Assembly (NCBI GenBank): GCA_019925795.1
Contig: CM034313.1
Coordinates: 3,008,501 to 3,072,500 of the forward strand
DNA: 64,000 nucleotides
From: Dendrobium chrysotoxum
Lineage: Eukaryota; Streptophyta; Magnoliopsida; Asparagales; Orchidaceae
Direction of reading: 5' to 3'
Made by a program: the position numbers and the translations under genes. Of the stretch, positions 35,611 through 48,232 are shown in pieces. The stretch's first letter is position 1, and each line of letters begins with the position of its first letter. The notes beneath the pieces are model-generated. The model was not told the origin of the DNA and made no database searches. It saw only the letters and a program-made list of their open reading frames with translations.

Positions 35611-37019
35611 TGATACATCATCAAAAAATTATCTTGATCAGGCACGAATCTTGAGGCAAAATCAAGTTGAAAGCCTCAAAAATTAAAATTAAGAATATCC
35701 GAACTCTTGATTTTTGTAAACTTATAGTTGAACTGAGCGCCTCAAAAACATGAACCCAATGACACCAAAATCGACCCAATCCGAGCCCAAATGAGTCCAA
35801 ATCAAAGACTCGAAGCACTTTTGGAAGGATCAAACCACAATTTGGATTACCAAACGATCTCCAATCGTGACATACTTATAGTCGAATCGAGCGGCTCGAC
35901 GAGATGAATCCAACAAGCCCAAGATCATCAAATTATGACATCATTAAGACAGTCAAATGTCCATTGAACGGTGCATGATAGTAGGAATCAAGATCAGCAG
36001 TCCATCCGAACCACTTCCAATTTACCCTTGATCTTCCACTTATTTACAAGCCATGCCACTCAAGAATTTTATAAATAGAACCTCATTTTATCTTAAAAAG
36101 AGGAGAGAAGCCAAAAGAGAAGAATGAAGAAAGCTCCAGTCGCCTAGCTCCTCTTCAACCACTGTCGGGGTTTTGCCGCACCACCGCCAGACTACTAAGG
36201 GACGCCGGAGTTCTGCCGCACCACTGCCGGACCACCACCTGAGGCCTTGAGTTCCGCCGGACCACCACCTGATGCCCGGAGTTCCGCCGAACAACCACCT
36301 AAGGCCCTAAGTTCTGCCGGACCACCACTTGAGGCCCCGGACTTCTATCAGGCCACCGCCTTACATCTATGGTCTTTCCAACCCCCGTCACCTGTTAATT
36401 ATGGTCCTTCCAACCTCCAATGCCCTTCAACTACGATCTTTCTGATCTCCATCGCCTGTCGAGTATGGTCTTCCCGGCCTCCATAGCCTGTCGACTACCG
36501 GCCTTTCGACCTCCAACACCGGTTAACTATGATTTTTTTGACCCCCGTTGCATGCCGATTATGGTCCTTCCGACCTCCAACACCCATCAGCTATGATCTT
36601 TCCTCCGTTTTCTGTCGACTACGATCCTCCCGACCTCCGTCGCCTGCTGACTACAGTCCTCCCGACCTCCGTTGTCTACCGATTATGGTCCTTCCGACCA
36701 AACAAACATGTCTATATTGATTACTGTAATTCCCACCATGCAATGCACTCTATATGATGTATATTTGTTACATTAAGCTAAGGTCTTCTCCCGAGGAAGG
36801 GCCTCATTTGTAATCAGCTGCAAACACTAATGGATTCATTCAAACTGGGCTAGGTCCTGTGGTTTTTCCCCATTTTCAGGGGTTTCCACGTAAAAATCCT
36901 GGTATCTCATATGAATGCAATACCCCATCTCTTATCTGATTTCGTGCTAAATCTTCATACAATACTAAGACGTTAAGCTTTATATTTCTCTACCACCGCG
37001 AATACTCCAGGACGCAACA
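35611..37019 (-). mobile_element. Solo LTR, family A copy 3
   Basis: Read on the minus strand it starts TGTTGCGTCCTGGAGTATTC at 37019 and ends ...GATGTATCA at 35611. Perfect 5-bp flanks CTAAT lie at 35606-35610 and 37020-37024. At 1409 bp with clean ends it defines the family best. Its centre holds both minisatellite types: the 32-bp type 2 (about 36690-36370) followed by the 30-bp type 1 (about 36350-36170). A TATA-like TTTATAAA lies near 36075. Confidence 0.92.
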
Positions 37020-37576
37020 CTAATAGTACTTATTATATTTAATATTAATAAAGATAGGTACTTAACATAGAGTTATCATTACAATATCCTATCTTGTTTT
37101 CCATGCTATTTCAATTCAACACATGAAATCACTATTTATGTTATATTGGCTATGTACTCTACTCTATCTCATATCGAAATGCCATATTGATCCAAAGAAT
37201 ACCGATCAAATTCTTTCATTTGTATGATCCAATCTGCTAGCTTATCGACATACCAATAGAGAACTTCAAATTCTCCCCATAAATTGGAATGGCTCCACAT
37301 CCCTAATAAAGTTTATCATCCTAAATGTCTCATATATTCTCAATATATCACTTTCATCCATCAGTCAATCTTATCAATATTAAATAAATTCAATGACCAA
37401 CCAAATCAAATTATATATATTATGCATTAAAAAATTATTAAAAGGAGACATTTAGTGACCAAAGATCGAGTGAGTCTCTATATTGATATAACACAATATT
37501 AATGATTAAAAAAATATGATAACTAATTTTGTCATTAATAATTAACAAAAAGCTATCATCTATCTAACTCATTTTA

Positions 37577-37683
37577 GTACTAATTTGGGACAATTTTATT
37601 ACTGCTTCATACATTAATTTTTTAGAATAATTTTTCTAAAAATAGCAAAAAAATAATAGTTAAAAGCTATGTCAAATGAAGCC
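37577..37683. mobile_element. Harbinger-like MITE, decayed copy
   Basis: The right end GTCAAATGAAGCC and the foldback centre match the family. The left end is reduced to TAATTTGGGACA. Confidence 0.6.
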
Positions 37684-37697
37684 AATCATTAATAAAA

Positions 37698-37876
37698 GAG
37701 AAATTATTATGTCTGGTCATCGAACGATTCAGAGGTGAATCAGAAGGTGTTACGTCATCCGGTATCGAGCGGTACACAATAGCGGTACATAACAGCGGTT
37801 TACAGCAAAAAAATGACGTGACGCATTCTGATTTGCCTCAAAACGACGTTTGGTGACCACACTGAATAATTAATCT
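37698..37876. mobile_element. MITE related to the 5224-5445 element
   Basis: The left arm GAGAAATTATTATGTCTGGT is mirrored on the right (ATTAATTATTCAGTGTGGTC on the minus strand). The arms stay alignable for about 60 bp (GTGAATCAGAAGG / GGCAAATCAGAATG, then ACGTCAT). The outer 12 bases equal those of the 5224 element. The centre is different: AGCGGTACA repeats instead of the 23-bp array. Confidence 0.75.
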
Positions 37877-38059
37877 TGATAACGAGCTTTAAGCTTCAAA
37901 AGTACTAGAAAATTTAATAAATATAACTATCAATTTATTTTAGCAAGTTTTCATTAAAATTTATCTATAAATTTACTTTTAAAATAATAAATAATAATTT
38001 ATCATTTCAATCACTAACATAATATTAAATTTTCCACTAATTTACCCCCCAAAAAAAAA

Positions 38060-38560
38060 AACGATCTTATGCCCGTTTAGCTTCACTTCGATCGTGCTTA
38101 GCCGCCCCCATTCTCTTGCTCTCAAGTCGCTCTTGGCGGTTTGCGGCCCTTTTTCCCTCTCAGATTCCCAGACTTCGATCGTACTTCGCCTTCGTCGTTC
38201 CATCCCACTCATTTTGCTCTTAGACTGCGACTAATTGAGCACAAGGAGGTAGGGTTTCAAGGTGAAGGCAAAAGCTTCTCACTTTTTTCTTTGTTCCGTA
38301 TTTCAGTGCGGCCCCCTCGTACTACTCTGCCGTCCTCGATCGACCGAGGGGGAGAAATCTCAAGTTAGGTTTTTTTATCCTAGCGGTGGACCCATCATCA
38401 TCTAGAGTTCCTAGTCATCATCCGGCCATATCTACCTTCATCGATCAGCTTCAGCGCAGTCTCAATCTCTGGCGAAGTTGGTTTTCGTTCTCATTTTCAT
38501 TTCCTCGAGTTTGGTTTGTTGGTTAATTTTGAAAACTAGTTAGTTGTTCAATTCTTTTTC
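38060..38560 (+). other. GC-rich, leader-like block
   Basis: It contains CTTCGATCG words, pyrimidine-rich stretches and a 75-residue frame (38141-38368) without a domain. It looks like a 5' untranslated leader, perhaps of the CACTA element whose first domain starts 800 bp downstream, or of a lost host gene. Confidence 0.3.
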
Positions 38561-39349
38561 AGGTTTTCATTGCAAGAATCTTTACCTATACAAATGACAT
38601 TCACATAGTTCGCTTAAAAACTGGAAATAGACCTAACAATTAAAAAAAAGAAAAAAAAAAGAGAGAGTTTTTGTAAGAGCTTAAAATCTTTTCTTATAAG
38701 AATGTATGTATAGTTTATTCTTATTTGAGCCTTATACCTTCATATGTTATTTGATGTTGTGAAATGAAATAAGTTAATAACTATCTGTGCTACTATTAGT
38801 GTTAAGATTGCACGTTAACATCTTACAATTACATGCTTGTTCTACTCTTTCTTAGTCTCTCTTCATTCACCAAATGAAGCGTTTGAGATGATTTATGAAC
38901 TTCCATAATTTTCAGCATTGCAAAGAGGTTCACAATATAATTTGCTTTGTGGCACCATTCTGACGAAAATCACCATATTAGTTGACTTTTTCTTTGAAAT
39001 TTTGTTCTTGATAGATTATCAACAATAACAGCTAAGGATTGTTTAGGTACAAGAGTTGCAGAGTTCTGCACAGATTCATCCATTTCTGGACACTTAATCT
39101 TTTAAAATTGATCATTTTTGCTTTTCAGTGTAGTTTTGATTTAAAGGGAGAAAAATTCATTCTTGTAATTGGTAGTTGTCCATATAAAAGGCTGCATGAT
39201 CTTTGAAAAAACTAAGATGCTATTTGCTTTAGGATGAAGCATAAAATTATATTTCTAATTAAGTTGAATATGCCATAATTATGATAATCATATTATTGAC
39301 TGCTATTTAAACTTTTATCATTTAAGTTTACATATTGAAAAGGACAAAA

Positions 39350-39900
39350 AGCTGCATGGGCTATCCGAGAGCTAATAATAAGTGTAAAGGGTTACTAAGT
39401 TTCTTGAGTTTGCATTTCATACTAAATCTAAAGTTGGAAAAATTACATGTCCATGCAAAAATTGTGTTAATTGTTTCATGACGACACTGTGATAGCATTG
39501 TCAGAGATTACATAATGGATTTTCCTTGGGGTGTGTACTTCATCACACATTTAGTAGAGTCTACCGTAGTACATAGATCTTAACGTCTTATGTACAAAGA
39601 GGTTATACACAACAAAAGTCTAATTAAAATCAAGTTGCTATAAAAGGCTGTATGATATAGAAAGTGTGTTTCATGATATGATGGAAAATTTTTACCAAGT
39701 TTATGATCACAGTAATGAAGTAACTTACATGCTAGATAACGTGGATGATAGTAATGAAGAACATGGGGTCAAAGGATTGATTTATCATAACGATCTGTCA
39801 ATGCTGATGAAATATATGGACAAGGAGTTTTATCCTAGTTGGGGATGCAACCACCTTGTGATGATTGTAAGTATTATAGTTTTGCAAAGCTAGATTGAGA
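39350..39900 (+). pseudogene. CACTA (En/Spm) transposase N-terminal relic
   Basis: The plus strand at about 39405-39470 reads FLEFAFHTKSKVGKITCPCK then NCVNC. This is the transposase-associated domain of plant CACTA elements (GKIxCPCxxC). At 39660-39870 the frame MLDNVDDSNEEHG...FYPSWGC fits the NEEA...LYPGC region of the same protein. Between and after them the frame is broken, and the DDE core was not found. No CACTA terminal repeat was located. Confidence 0.65.
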
Positions 39901-41715
39901 AAATAAGATTAAAAAAAATATTTTGTACATGTATTTTAAATTTTTTCTTATGGGATTTAAACTTTTCAAATGACTATGATTACGAATAATATTTTGTGTA
40001 GATCTTTTATTTCTTATAACTATGTTGCTTCATAACTATATGTCATGAAGTGATGTCAAAAATATCGTGGCTTAATAATAAACATAAATTCGTAGTAGAG
40101 TAAATGAAGGCTGCAGTAAACGTAATCTTGAATAAAAAGATGTTTATGTTGTCGATCAAGTTGGGTCTACTAATATCCGAAGCTCATTTTTTATCCTAGA
40201 AAGCATAAACTTAAATGACTAAATTCAATCTAAATAAGTTGTCCTTGTCCTCCTCGTATGCTTTGTTCTTATTCACATGATTCTTATTCTACCTCTTTTC
40301 TTTTACTTTCGTTTTTTAATTTTTCCCTAAGATTTTTTCTATAAATGCTAAGACATGGAAAGCCATTCATATGAAGTAAAAAGAGAGGATTTATTCTTCC
40401 TACTAACATCAAGCTCATTACTATACAATGATATTGGAAATGCTAAGGGATCATCATTATTAAGTATGCCATTGGATCATTGATGCATTAGAGAATTTGA
40501 ATGGGGACAATTAGTTGGGTTTTGGAAAGTGAAGAGCAACGAAATGTTTTGAGCTTTATTAAGACTATGGTTTGATGTTTGTCAAAGATGGCTAAGTGAC
40601 CTATAAGCCATTGAGATAGCCAAGCGCTTGCTATAGAAACAAGAAGTTGAATCATTATTGCAAACAAATTTTTTTCCTTCAGAATTTAATCATTTTGAGG
40701 GCTATGATTGAAGAGAGAATTGTTGCCTTTCTTTTCTTTTCCCTTGAAATATGAGGAATATTTTTCTTTGTATGGTGATGGACACGTGAGTTAGCTGAAC
40801 TTGTAGATCCACATAATTTCCATGTCTTCTTTATTAACTTATTTGCTGCAATATTTTTTGTCCTTGATATTCCTTTTTTTTTTTAATTTTTTTTTATGTT
40901 CAATTGATATCATAGTCAATTATGAGGTGTTCCATATGAAAAGTGTGAGCCATATTTGTTGATGATGGGAAGATGAAGATAGATTAGTTTTTTGAAAATG
41001 GTTTTGAATATTAAAATATGCAGATTGAAGATTAAATACAATATAATAATATTAATCTGCCTCTTTTTTGGGAGAAAAAAAAAGTTTAGTCAGGAAGATT
41101 GGGATCATCTGAACATGTAGGTGTTGAGAGTTACATGCCTATTACTTATCATTATCATCATCTTGAACATTTGTAGAGAAAGATCATAAGTGGAGTGATG
41201 GAAATTCTAGAAGATATTTATATAAAATTATTTGTGTTAAACAATGTATACATTTTATTTTCAATGTATATGGTAGTGGTAAGTGCCTCTGCAACCAAAC
41301 TTATCAATTCATTTAATGTGATTATAAGTCATTTGAGTAATGATATTGAATATGATGAAATTTGTACCATGAGTTTGTTGTCGTCACTATCTTAGAGTTG
41401 CATTGTCATAATTTCCATAGATGTATAAAATGAAACTCAACTATATTATAACTCTTATTGGCATCAATATTCTAGATTTTCTGCTTTATACTCTTGAGTA
41501 TTAGGCATTTGATTGTTTGTTCATCTTTATCTATGGACACCAGTTGATTTAATTTTTAATCTCAATGGTGTGATATGAAAATCAACTCTAATCTTAATCT
41601 ACATCAAGAGATCAAACTGTTAAAATTTCAACGATCATGATTTTTTTTAATCTTTTCATGATTTGATGTCCAACTTGTGATTATAGATGATTTGACTGAT
41701 CATCTACTAGATCTT
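39901..41715. other. AT-rich DNA, no gene recognised
   Basis: It may be further remnants of the CACTA element. The frame at 41195-41395 has no domain. Confidence 0.45.
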
Positions 41716-41719
41716 CTCC

Positions 41720-43000
41720 TAAACCATGTGCCCCCTTTAAAGAGAATTTCACTCTTGAGAAATTATAGCTCTGTGTGAGGAAGGTTGCTTTTCTAGCCTC
41801 CTTGGTGTACCAATTTGTTGCACTGCGTTATTGACCCTTCTTGCCAATGTGGTAAATCTACTTTTATCATGGCTTGTAATGGTTGTGCTCTTCTCGAGAG
41901 GATGTCCAACTCCAATAGTACGCAGTGCTCCATCATCAAATGTTCCATGGCAGGCAATACTTATCCAGGCTCACCATAAATCATAAAAGACTTAATGGCT
42001 TGAAGTTATCCACCTTTAGGCAGCTCCAATTGGCAGGCATGCATTCTAATCTTTTAAATAATTGGTTAGGGCCAATACTAAATTGACTTCAACTTCATTC
42101 CTTCTCTCATGAGTTGATCTTTGCCCAAGTGCAGCTATGCAGGATCACCCATTTGGAAGTTAGCACCGACACGATGCCAATCATACCTTTCCTTTTACTT
42201 GAATTTTTTTACAATAAATTCCGCACCATCATTGAATTACTTTAAGGAACTTTTGTATTTTCTTTGATCGATTTTATTCTCATATTTAGTAGTGGGGGTG
42301 ATGGAGAACTAGAGGTTAAATGGTATTTGAGGCAACTAACCCAAACAAATCTTGAGAGGAGTCTTCATCAGTGAAGAGCGTACAACTTGATTGAGGATAA
42401 ATTATAAGTAGGGTAGGATATCACACGAAGTGTTGCTATTCTTATTGTTTTAGCCTTGTAAGAGATACAACTTTGTTATGTTCATCACATATGTTTGGCC
42501 ATCTATTTGTGGATGGAAGGAAGTGCTCCTCTTTGACTATATGCCATTATGGCCGACAAGGCCTCCTAGAAATGGTTGAGGAATCATTTATTTCCACCAC
42601 ACACAATTGTGCCGGGAAGTCCAAAGTGTGCTTACTCATACTGAAAGAATAATTCTGGCACTTCCTCATTGGTGATGGTCTTCTTGTAGAGGATCAGGGT
42701 AACCATATTTGAAAAGCGTTCCATGACTACAAAGAGGAAGTTGTATTTTATTTTTATTATTATTATTTTTTGTATTGAGCGGTCCTTCTAGGAAGTCTCT
42801 GGACATGCTTTCCTATTGGGGGCTTGGCTTGGGTAGTCATTTATACAATGTAGGCTCTTAGTTTGCAAGCTTGGAGGTGCTGCATGGAATGCACCCTTTC
42901 ACAAACTTACCCCATCCTGTTGCATTTTGGGCCAGTAGATATAGCATTGCAAATTCTACAAAGAGTACCTCTCACATCCACCATCAGGTATGCACAATTA
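41720..43000 (-). mobile_element. Ty3/Gypsy integrase relic
   Basis: On the minus strand: a zinc-finger region near 43000-42890 (YWPKMQQD-like), the integrase core with FVVMERFSNMVTLI at about 42730, ELFFQYE near 42640, and SFHPQIDGQTYVMNITK at about 42530-42475. A C-terminal part (LGKDQLMREGMKLK) lies near 42130. Stops in every segment. LTRs not seen. Its sequence differs from the Gypsy relic at 601-4200. Confidence 0.7.
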
Positions 43001-43539
43001 CCCTCCTTTAAAGGAGGTCATCACACCATGTTAACTCCAAAGGAGATATTTATCTCTAGCATTTTTGGGTTCCTTTTAGGGAAGGGTCCTTTTGTACTGC
43101 TCCTTGTACTTTTTTTTAATAGTGGTTCAACTTTGATGATAATGCTAAAACAAGAAAAAGTTAGTGGTGACATCCTATTCTTTAAATCAATGCCAGGACT
43201 GATATTATATAATAGTAAGTTAACTCCATTTCCATTATGCATAAAAAATTGTTGAACGTGATTTAAATTTTTATTAGAGGTGTAAAGCAGTCTTTTAAAT
43301 TAACTTCGCATATAATAAAATAATATTTCATGTCAGGTTTAACATATTTCAATGTTTGATTTGTAAAATCTAGAGTGTTTTCTTAATAATATAAGATCTA
43401 AGGAAGGCAAAGGAGAAATCTTGGATTGCCTTCAGTATGGCTTAAAGATAATGGATTCGAATCATAGAGGTCATCTTTTGGCAATGGATATATAGGTCTC
43501 AATAAATCAACTACGACTTATATCTCTTATATGCACGAG

Positions 43540-46395
43540 TACAACAACAATCCAACAACAACATCAAGCCTTTATCTTACTATGTGGGGTTGGCTACAGG
43601 AATCCTTTTTCTCCATTGTGCCCTATTAAAAGTCAAATTCTCGTTTAAATCTAATAAAGAAATATCATTTCTAATATTTTCTAACCAAGTCTTTTTAGGT
43701 CTACCTCTACCTTTTTTAACGTAAGTCAAATCTAATACCTCTATTTTCCTAACCGGGTCATCGGGAGGCCGCCGTTTTATGTGACCAAACCATCTAAGGC
43801 GCCTCTCTCTAATCTTATCTTCCACTAGAGCTACTCCTACCTTTTCACGTATATGCTCATTTCGTATTCTATTTCTAAGGGTAAAGCCACTCATCCACCT
43901 AAGCATCCTCATCTCTGCAATACTTAACTTAGTAATATTATGCTTCTCTTTTAATGGCCAACATTCGGCACCATAAAGCATTGGAGGTCTCACCACCATC
44001 TTATAGAATTTTCCCTTAAGTTTGAGGGGGACTTTTCTATCACACAACAAGCCCGATGCATTCCTCCACTTCAACCATCCAACTTGAATTCTGCTGATAA
44101 TATCCTCATATATTTCACCATCACTCTGAACAATAGATCCAAGATATCTAAAACGTGTACTCTTATTAATGACTTGATCGCCCAAAGTTACAATCCCTTC
44201 ACTAGGTCTATTACTACTAAAATTACACTCCATATATTTCATTTTAGATCTACTCAAGCGAAAACCTTTAGACTCTAAGGTTGATCTCCACAATTCAAGT
44301 TTACCTTCAACTCCCTCTCTAGTCTTATCAACAAGAAGAATATCATCAGCAAAAAGCATACACCAAGGTACATCGTCTTGCAAATGTCTAGTGAGAACAT
44401 CCATGACTAAAGCAAAAAGATATGGGCTTAAGGCTGATCCTTGATGTAATCCAACCGAAATAGGGAAATACTTGATCAAACCACCTTGTGTTTGAACACA
44501 AGTAATAGCTCCTGCATACATATCTTTAATGATTTGAATATAAGCGTTATTAACTCCTTTCTTTTCAAGAACTCTCCATAGCACTTCTCTTGAAACTTTA
44601 TCATATGCTTTTTCTAAATCAATAAATATCATATGTAGATCCTCCTTATTCTCTCTATATTTCTTCATCAAATCTCTTAATAAATGTATGGCTTCCATAG
44701 TAGACCTACCTGACATGAATCCAAATTGATTTTGAGACACATTAGTATCACGCCGCAACCTACGCTCCATAACTCGCTCCCATAGTTTTAAAGTATGACA
44801 CATTAACTTAATTCCTTTATAATTTACACAATCTTGTGCATCACCTTTATTCTTAAAAATAGGAATTAATACACTCATTCTCCACTCATCTGGCATCTTT
44901 TTAGTCTTCAAAACAGTATTCAAAAGTTTAGTAAGCCAAGTAATCCCTTCATCTCCTAAGCATTTTCACACCTCTATTGGAATATCATCAAGTCCAACAG
45001 CTTTTCCATCCTTCATTTTTTTTAAAGCCTCTCTAACTTCGATTTTACTAATACGCCGATAAAAATAAAAATCTATATTTTCATTTAAGGTGCTAAGGTC
45101 ATTATAGTCAATTGTATTTACATTCTTCATTAAAAAGTTTAGCAAAATATTTCATCCACCTTTGTTGAATATCATCTTCTAAGAAAAATATTTTTGATCT
45201 TCATCCTTAATACACTTCACTTGAACTAAATCCTTACTACTCCTATCTCTTTGTCTGGCTAACTTATACATATATCTTTCTCCCTCTTTAGTATCTAATC
45301 TATTATATAAATCACTAAAAGCTAAAATCTTTGCATTTCATATTGCTTTCTTAGATTCCTTACGTGCCTCTTTATATCTTTCCCAATCATCAGAATTTTT
45401 ACAATTAAACCAATTTTTATAACAAATCTTCTTATTTTTATTCTTTTCTTGCACATTTGAATTCCACCACAAACTATTTTTACTATTAGGAACTTTTCCT
45501 CTTTAAAACTTCAAGCACATCTTTTGCAATATTCTTAATATCACTAGCCACTTTTTCCCACATAATATTAGCATCCTCATGCACAGACAAAATCTTAAGA
45601 TCTAAAATCTTATTCTCAAAAATATTTTTGTTAATATTCTTTAAATGTCCACATCTAATCCTAGAATATCGTTTTACTTTATTTTTTATTTTCTGCCCCT
45701 TTATCTTAAAGTCTAAAATTAATAAACGATATTGGGTACATAAATTTTCATTCGGAATAACTTTACAATCTTTGCAATCTAAACGATCTAATTTTCTTAT
45801 AAGAAAATAATCAATCTGAGTTGTACTATATCCATTTTTATAAGTAATGAGATGCTCATTCCTTTTCTTAAATAAGGTATCAACAATTAAAAAATCATAA
45901 GCTAAATAAAAATCCAATATGGACTTACCACCTTTATTTGTCGTTTTAAAATCATGGCCACCATGAATGCTTTTAAAATCATCTACCTCTCTACCAACAT
46001 GTCCATTTAAATCTCCTCTAATAAATTTTTTTCTTCAAGAGGTATCTTTTGTATTAATACTTCTAAGTCATTCCAAAATTTTAATTTTGAACCCATATCC
46101 AAATCCACTTGAGGAGCATAAGCACTTATAATGTTAACAATCTTAGCATCAACAACAATCTTTAAAGCTATAATTCTATCTCCAATTCTATTAATTTTTA
46201 TAATATTATTTTTCAAACTCTTATCTAAAATCACACCTACACTATTTCTAGTACAACTCCTACCCGAATACTAAAGTTTAAATCCTAAACTACAATCTCC
46301 TTAGCCTTCTCTCCAACCCATTTAGTTTCATGAATGCACAGAATATTTATCTTTCTATGAATCATAATATCTATTAATTCCATCTAAGAATTGTA
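43540..46395 (-). mobile_element. RTE-type LINE with endonuclease and long RT frame, 5'-truncated
   Basis: Minus strand. The AP-endonuclease begins at NILCIHETKWVGEKAKE (about 46350), continues with IISAYAPQVDLD and DYFLIRKLDRLDCKDCKVIP, and is broken by several stops. Reverse transcriptase is open over 447 codons (44923-43580): GFMSGRSTMEAI, FIDLEKAYDKV, the GLHQGSALSPYLFALVMD block, and the catalytic MLFADDILLVD. Its C-terminus is the GRGRPKKTW...FNRAQWRKRI tail typical of plant RTE. The 3' end has CCCACATAGTAAGATAAAGG and a TTG-repeat tail. Endonuclease and RT lie in different frames, so the copy is dead, but the RT is nearly undamaged. The fragment at 5073-5528 is a second member. Confidence 0.93.
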
Positions 46396-47026
46396 AAATT
46401 TTAACATGGTAGTTAGAGGTATTTTTACACATAATAGTATATCGTAACATGTATTACTAACAATATTAGCAATATTTCTAAAATTTTAACATGCAATTGC
46501 TTTAAGGTAAAACTTGAGACTCTAAAATCATTACCTGCAAGTTAAACATAAAATGAAGTTAATACCTTGATTTGCATATACTAAACTTGCTAATAAATTT
46601 TTTTGGGATTAAGGTTTGAAGCCGGAGGGATGGACAGGCTGAGAGCAAAGGCTGGGTGAGTAACTTCCTATAGTATCTTACTACTGTTAAAGACAATTCA
46701 AGATAGCGTGATGAAAGGGGTTGAGCATGTTGTGCAATAAACGCATAGCTGACATATGTGATTAGAATGGTTATCTCAAGCCTTTTTTTAAAGGTTGTCC
46801 TGTGCACATGTATGAAATTTATTGTATTCTGCTCCTTCAGCTATCAAAGAGTTGGGATTATTATGTTTTATGATTGATTATGCATATCTTCTACTATGTT
46901 TTAAATCTTATAGGAATTTTCATACTATGATTTACTTTGATAAGCTTGCTATTGACCTATTATCCTATTTTTGTACTTTTAGATTTGAAGTTTACTTCAA
47001 AGCTAGGGAAAGAGAGAGCAGGTGAG
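46396..47026. other. mS23 upstream region
   Basis: Lies between the LINE's truncation point and the mS23 start. A possible leader (GGTTTGAAGCCGGAGGGATG) with a good donor G|GTGAGT near 46651 and an acceptor TTTTAG ending at 46982 could form a 5'UTR intron. This is inference. Frames here have no domain. Confidence 0.35.
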
Positions 47027-48195
47027 ATGTCATACATGAGGGGAGATCTTTTGACAAGGATGAGGAAGCTTGTGAAGGGTCTTGCCAGGCCAACCCCCGT
47101 TTGGCTCAAGGCCATGGAAGAGTAATGCATTTACCCTCATATCTATCACTGGTTAAGTTTACTTAATTATAATCTCTGTCTGTTGCTGTAAACTTTAGAA
47201 CTAGAGTAGTGGGAAATTTCATTGAAAACCATCAATCATAACTTCTTCCCCGGAGTTAACCCTTTCTCCATTCTTTCAACTTAGCAGTTGGAGTTTATTT
47301 GCGGGGCCTTTCTTCAAGTTATCATTTAGTACCATACAAACCAATTTTAGTGGATTCTATGGCTAAAATTGTTGAAAGCTATAGTTAGATCTTAGAAGTG
47401 AGGTCTCTTCAAACAATCATTCTGCTGGAGAGTCTTTAATCTGTAATATTAATATCATTTATGTTTTCGTAATGAGATGCAAAAGTCTGAAACACTCTTT
47501 CTTGATTTGATGCTTATTCTGGACTTTGCTGGTTAGGGCTCCTCCGGTAACCTTACCACGATCTGATGGAAAGATTAAGAATATTGAGATGCCTGAGGAT
47601 GTTTATGTGAAGAGGTTCTTCAAAAAGTATCCTGATTCTTTATATCACGATGCTGTAAGGTATTATTTTATTTGAAACTTTTCTGATTTTCCTGTTTATT
47701 TTGCCTCTGCGGATTATCTGCCCTTCTTTTAGGGGTTTTACCAGGTTATTTTTTCTTTTTCTTTTAATTTTAAAAGACTCCAAAAGATGTGGCAAAGAAT
47801 AACATAAGAGTTTCCTTGAAATTCTTAAAAATTTGAATTGAATTCCTCATCTATGACTGTAGGTATCCCTTAAATATCTCACTTACTGGATTTATTTTCT
47901 TAGTAAATTTATGAACTTAATAGCTTTAGTAGCACATAATGAACAATAGTAGAGATTTCTCGGCAATGGAGCGGCAAGTGATCTTAGGACTGTGATACAA
48001 TTCTGATTATTAATCTGTTATTAGATTCTGATTTTTTTGGATTATGGCAAAAGTGTGAAAAATATAACATTGTTGAGCATGAACAGGTTTAACGGATTTA
48101 GCCCCCCTCCTGCTCGTGTCTTTGCTTGGCGAGTTCTTGAACTGAAAGAGCAGGGAGTTACTGAAGAGGAAGCAATGGCAGTGGCTGATGTATGC

Positions 48196-48232
<37 letters not shown>

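Noticed and set aside
38141..38368. 75-residue ORF as a first coding exon
   Set aside because: No family similarity recognised and no downstream exon could be joined in phase.
42863..43255. 130-residue plus-strand ORF as a gene
   Set aside because: Its 5' part is the antisense of the Gypsy integrase zinc-finger relic; no domain in the rest.
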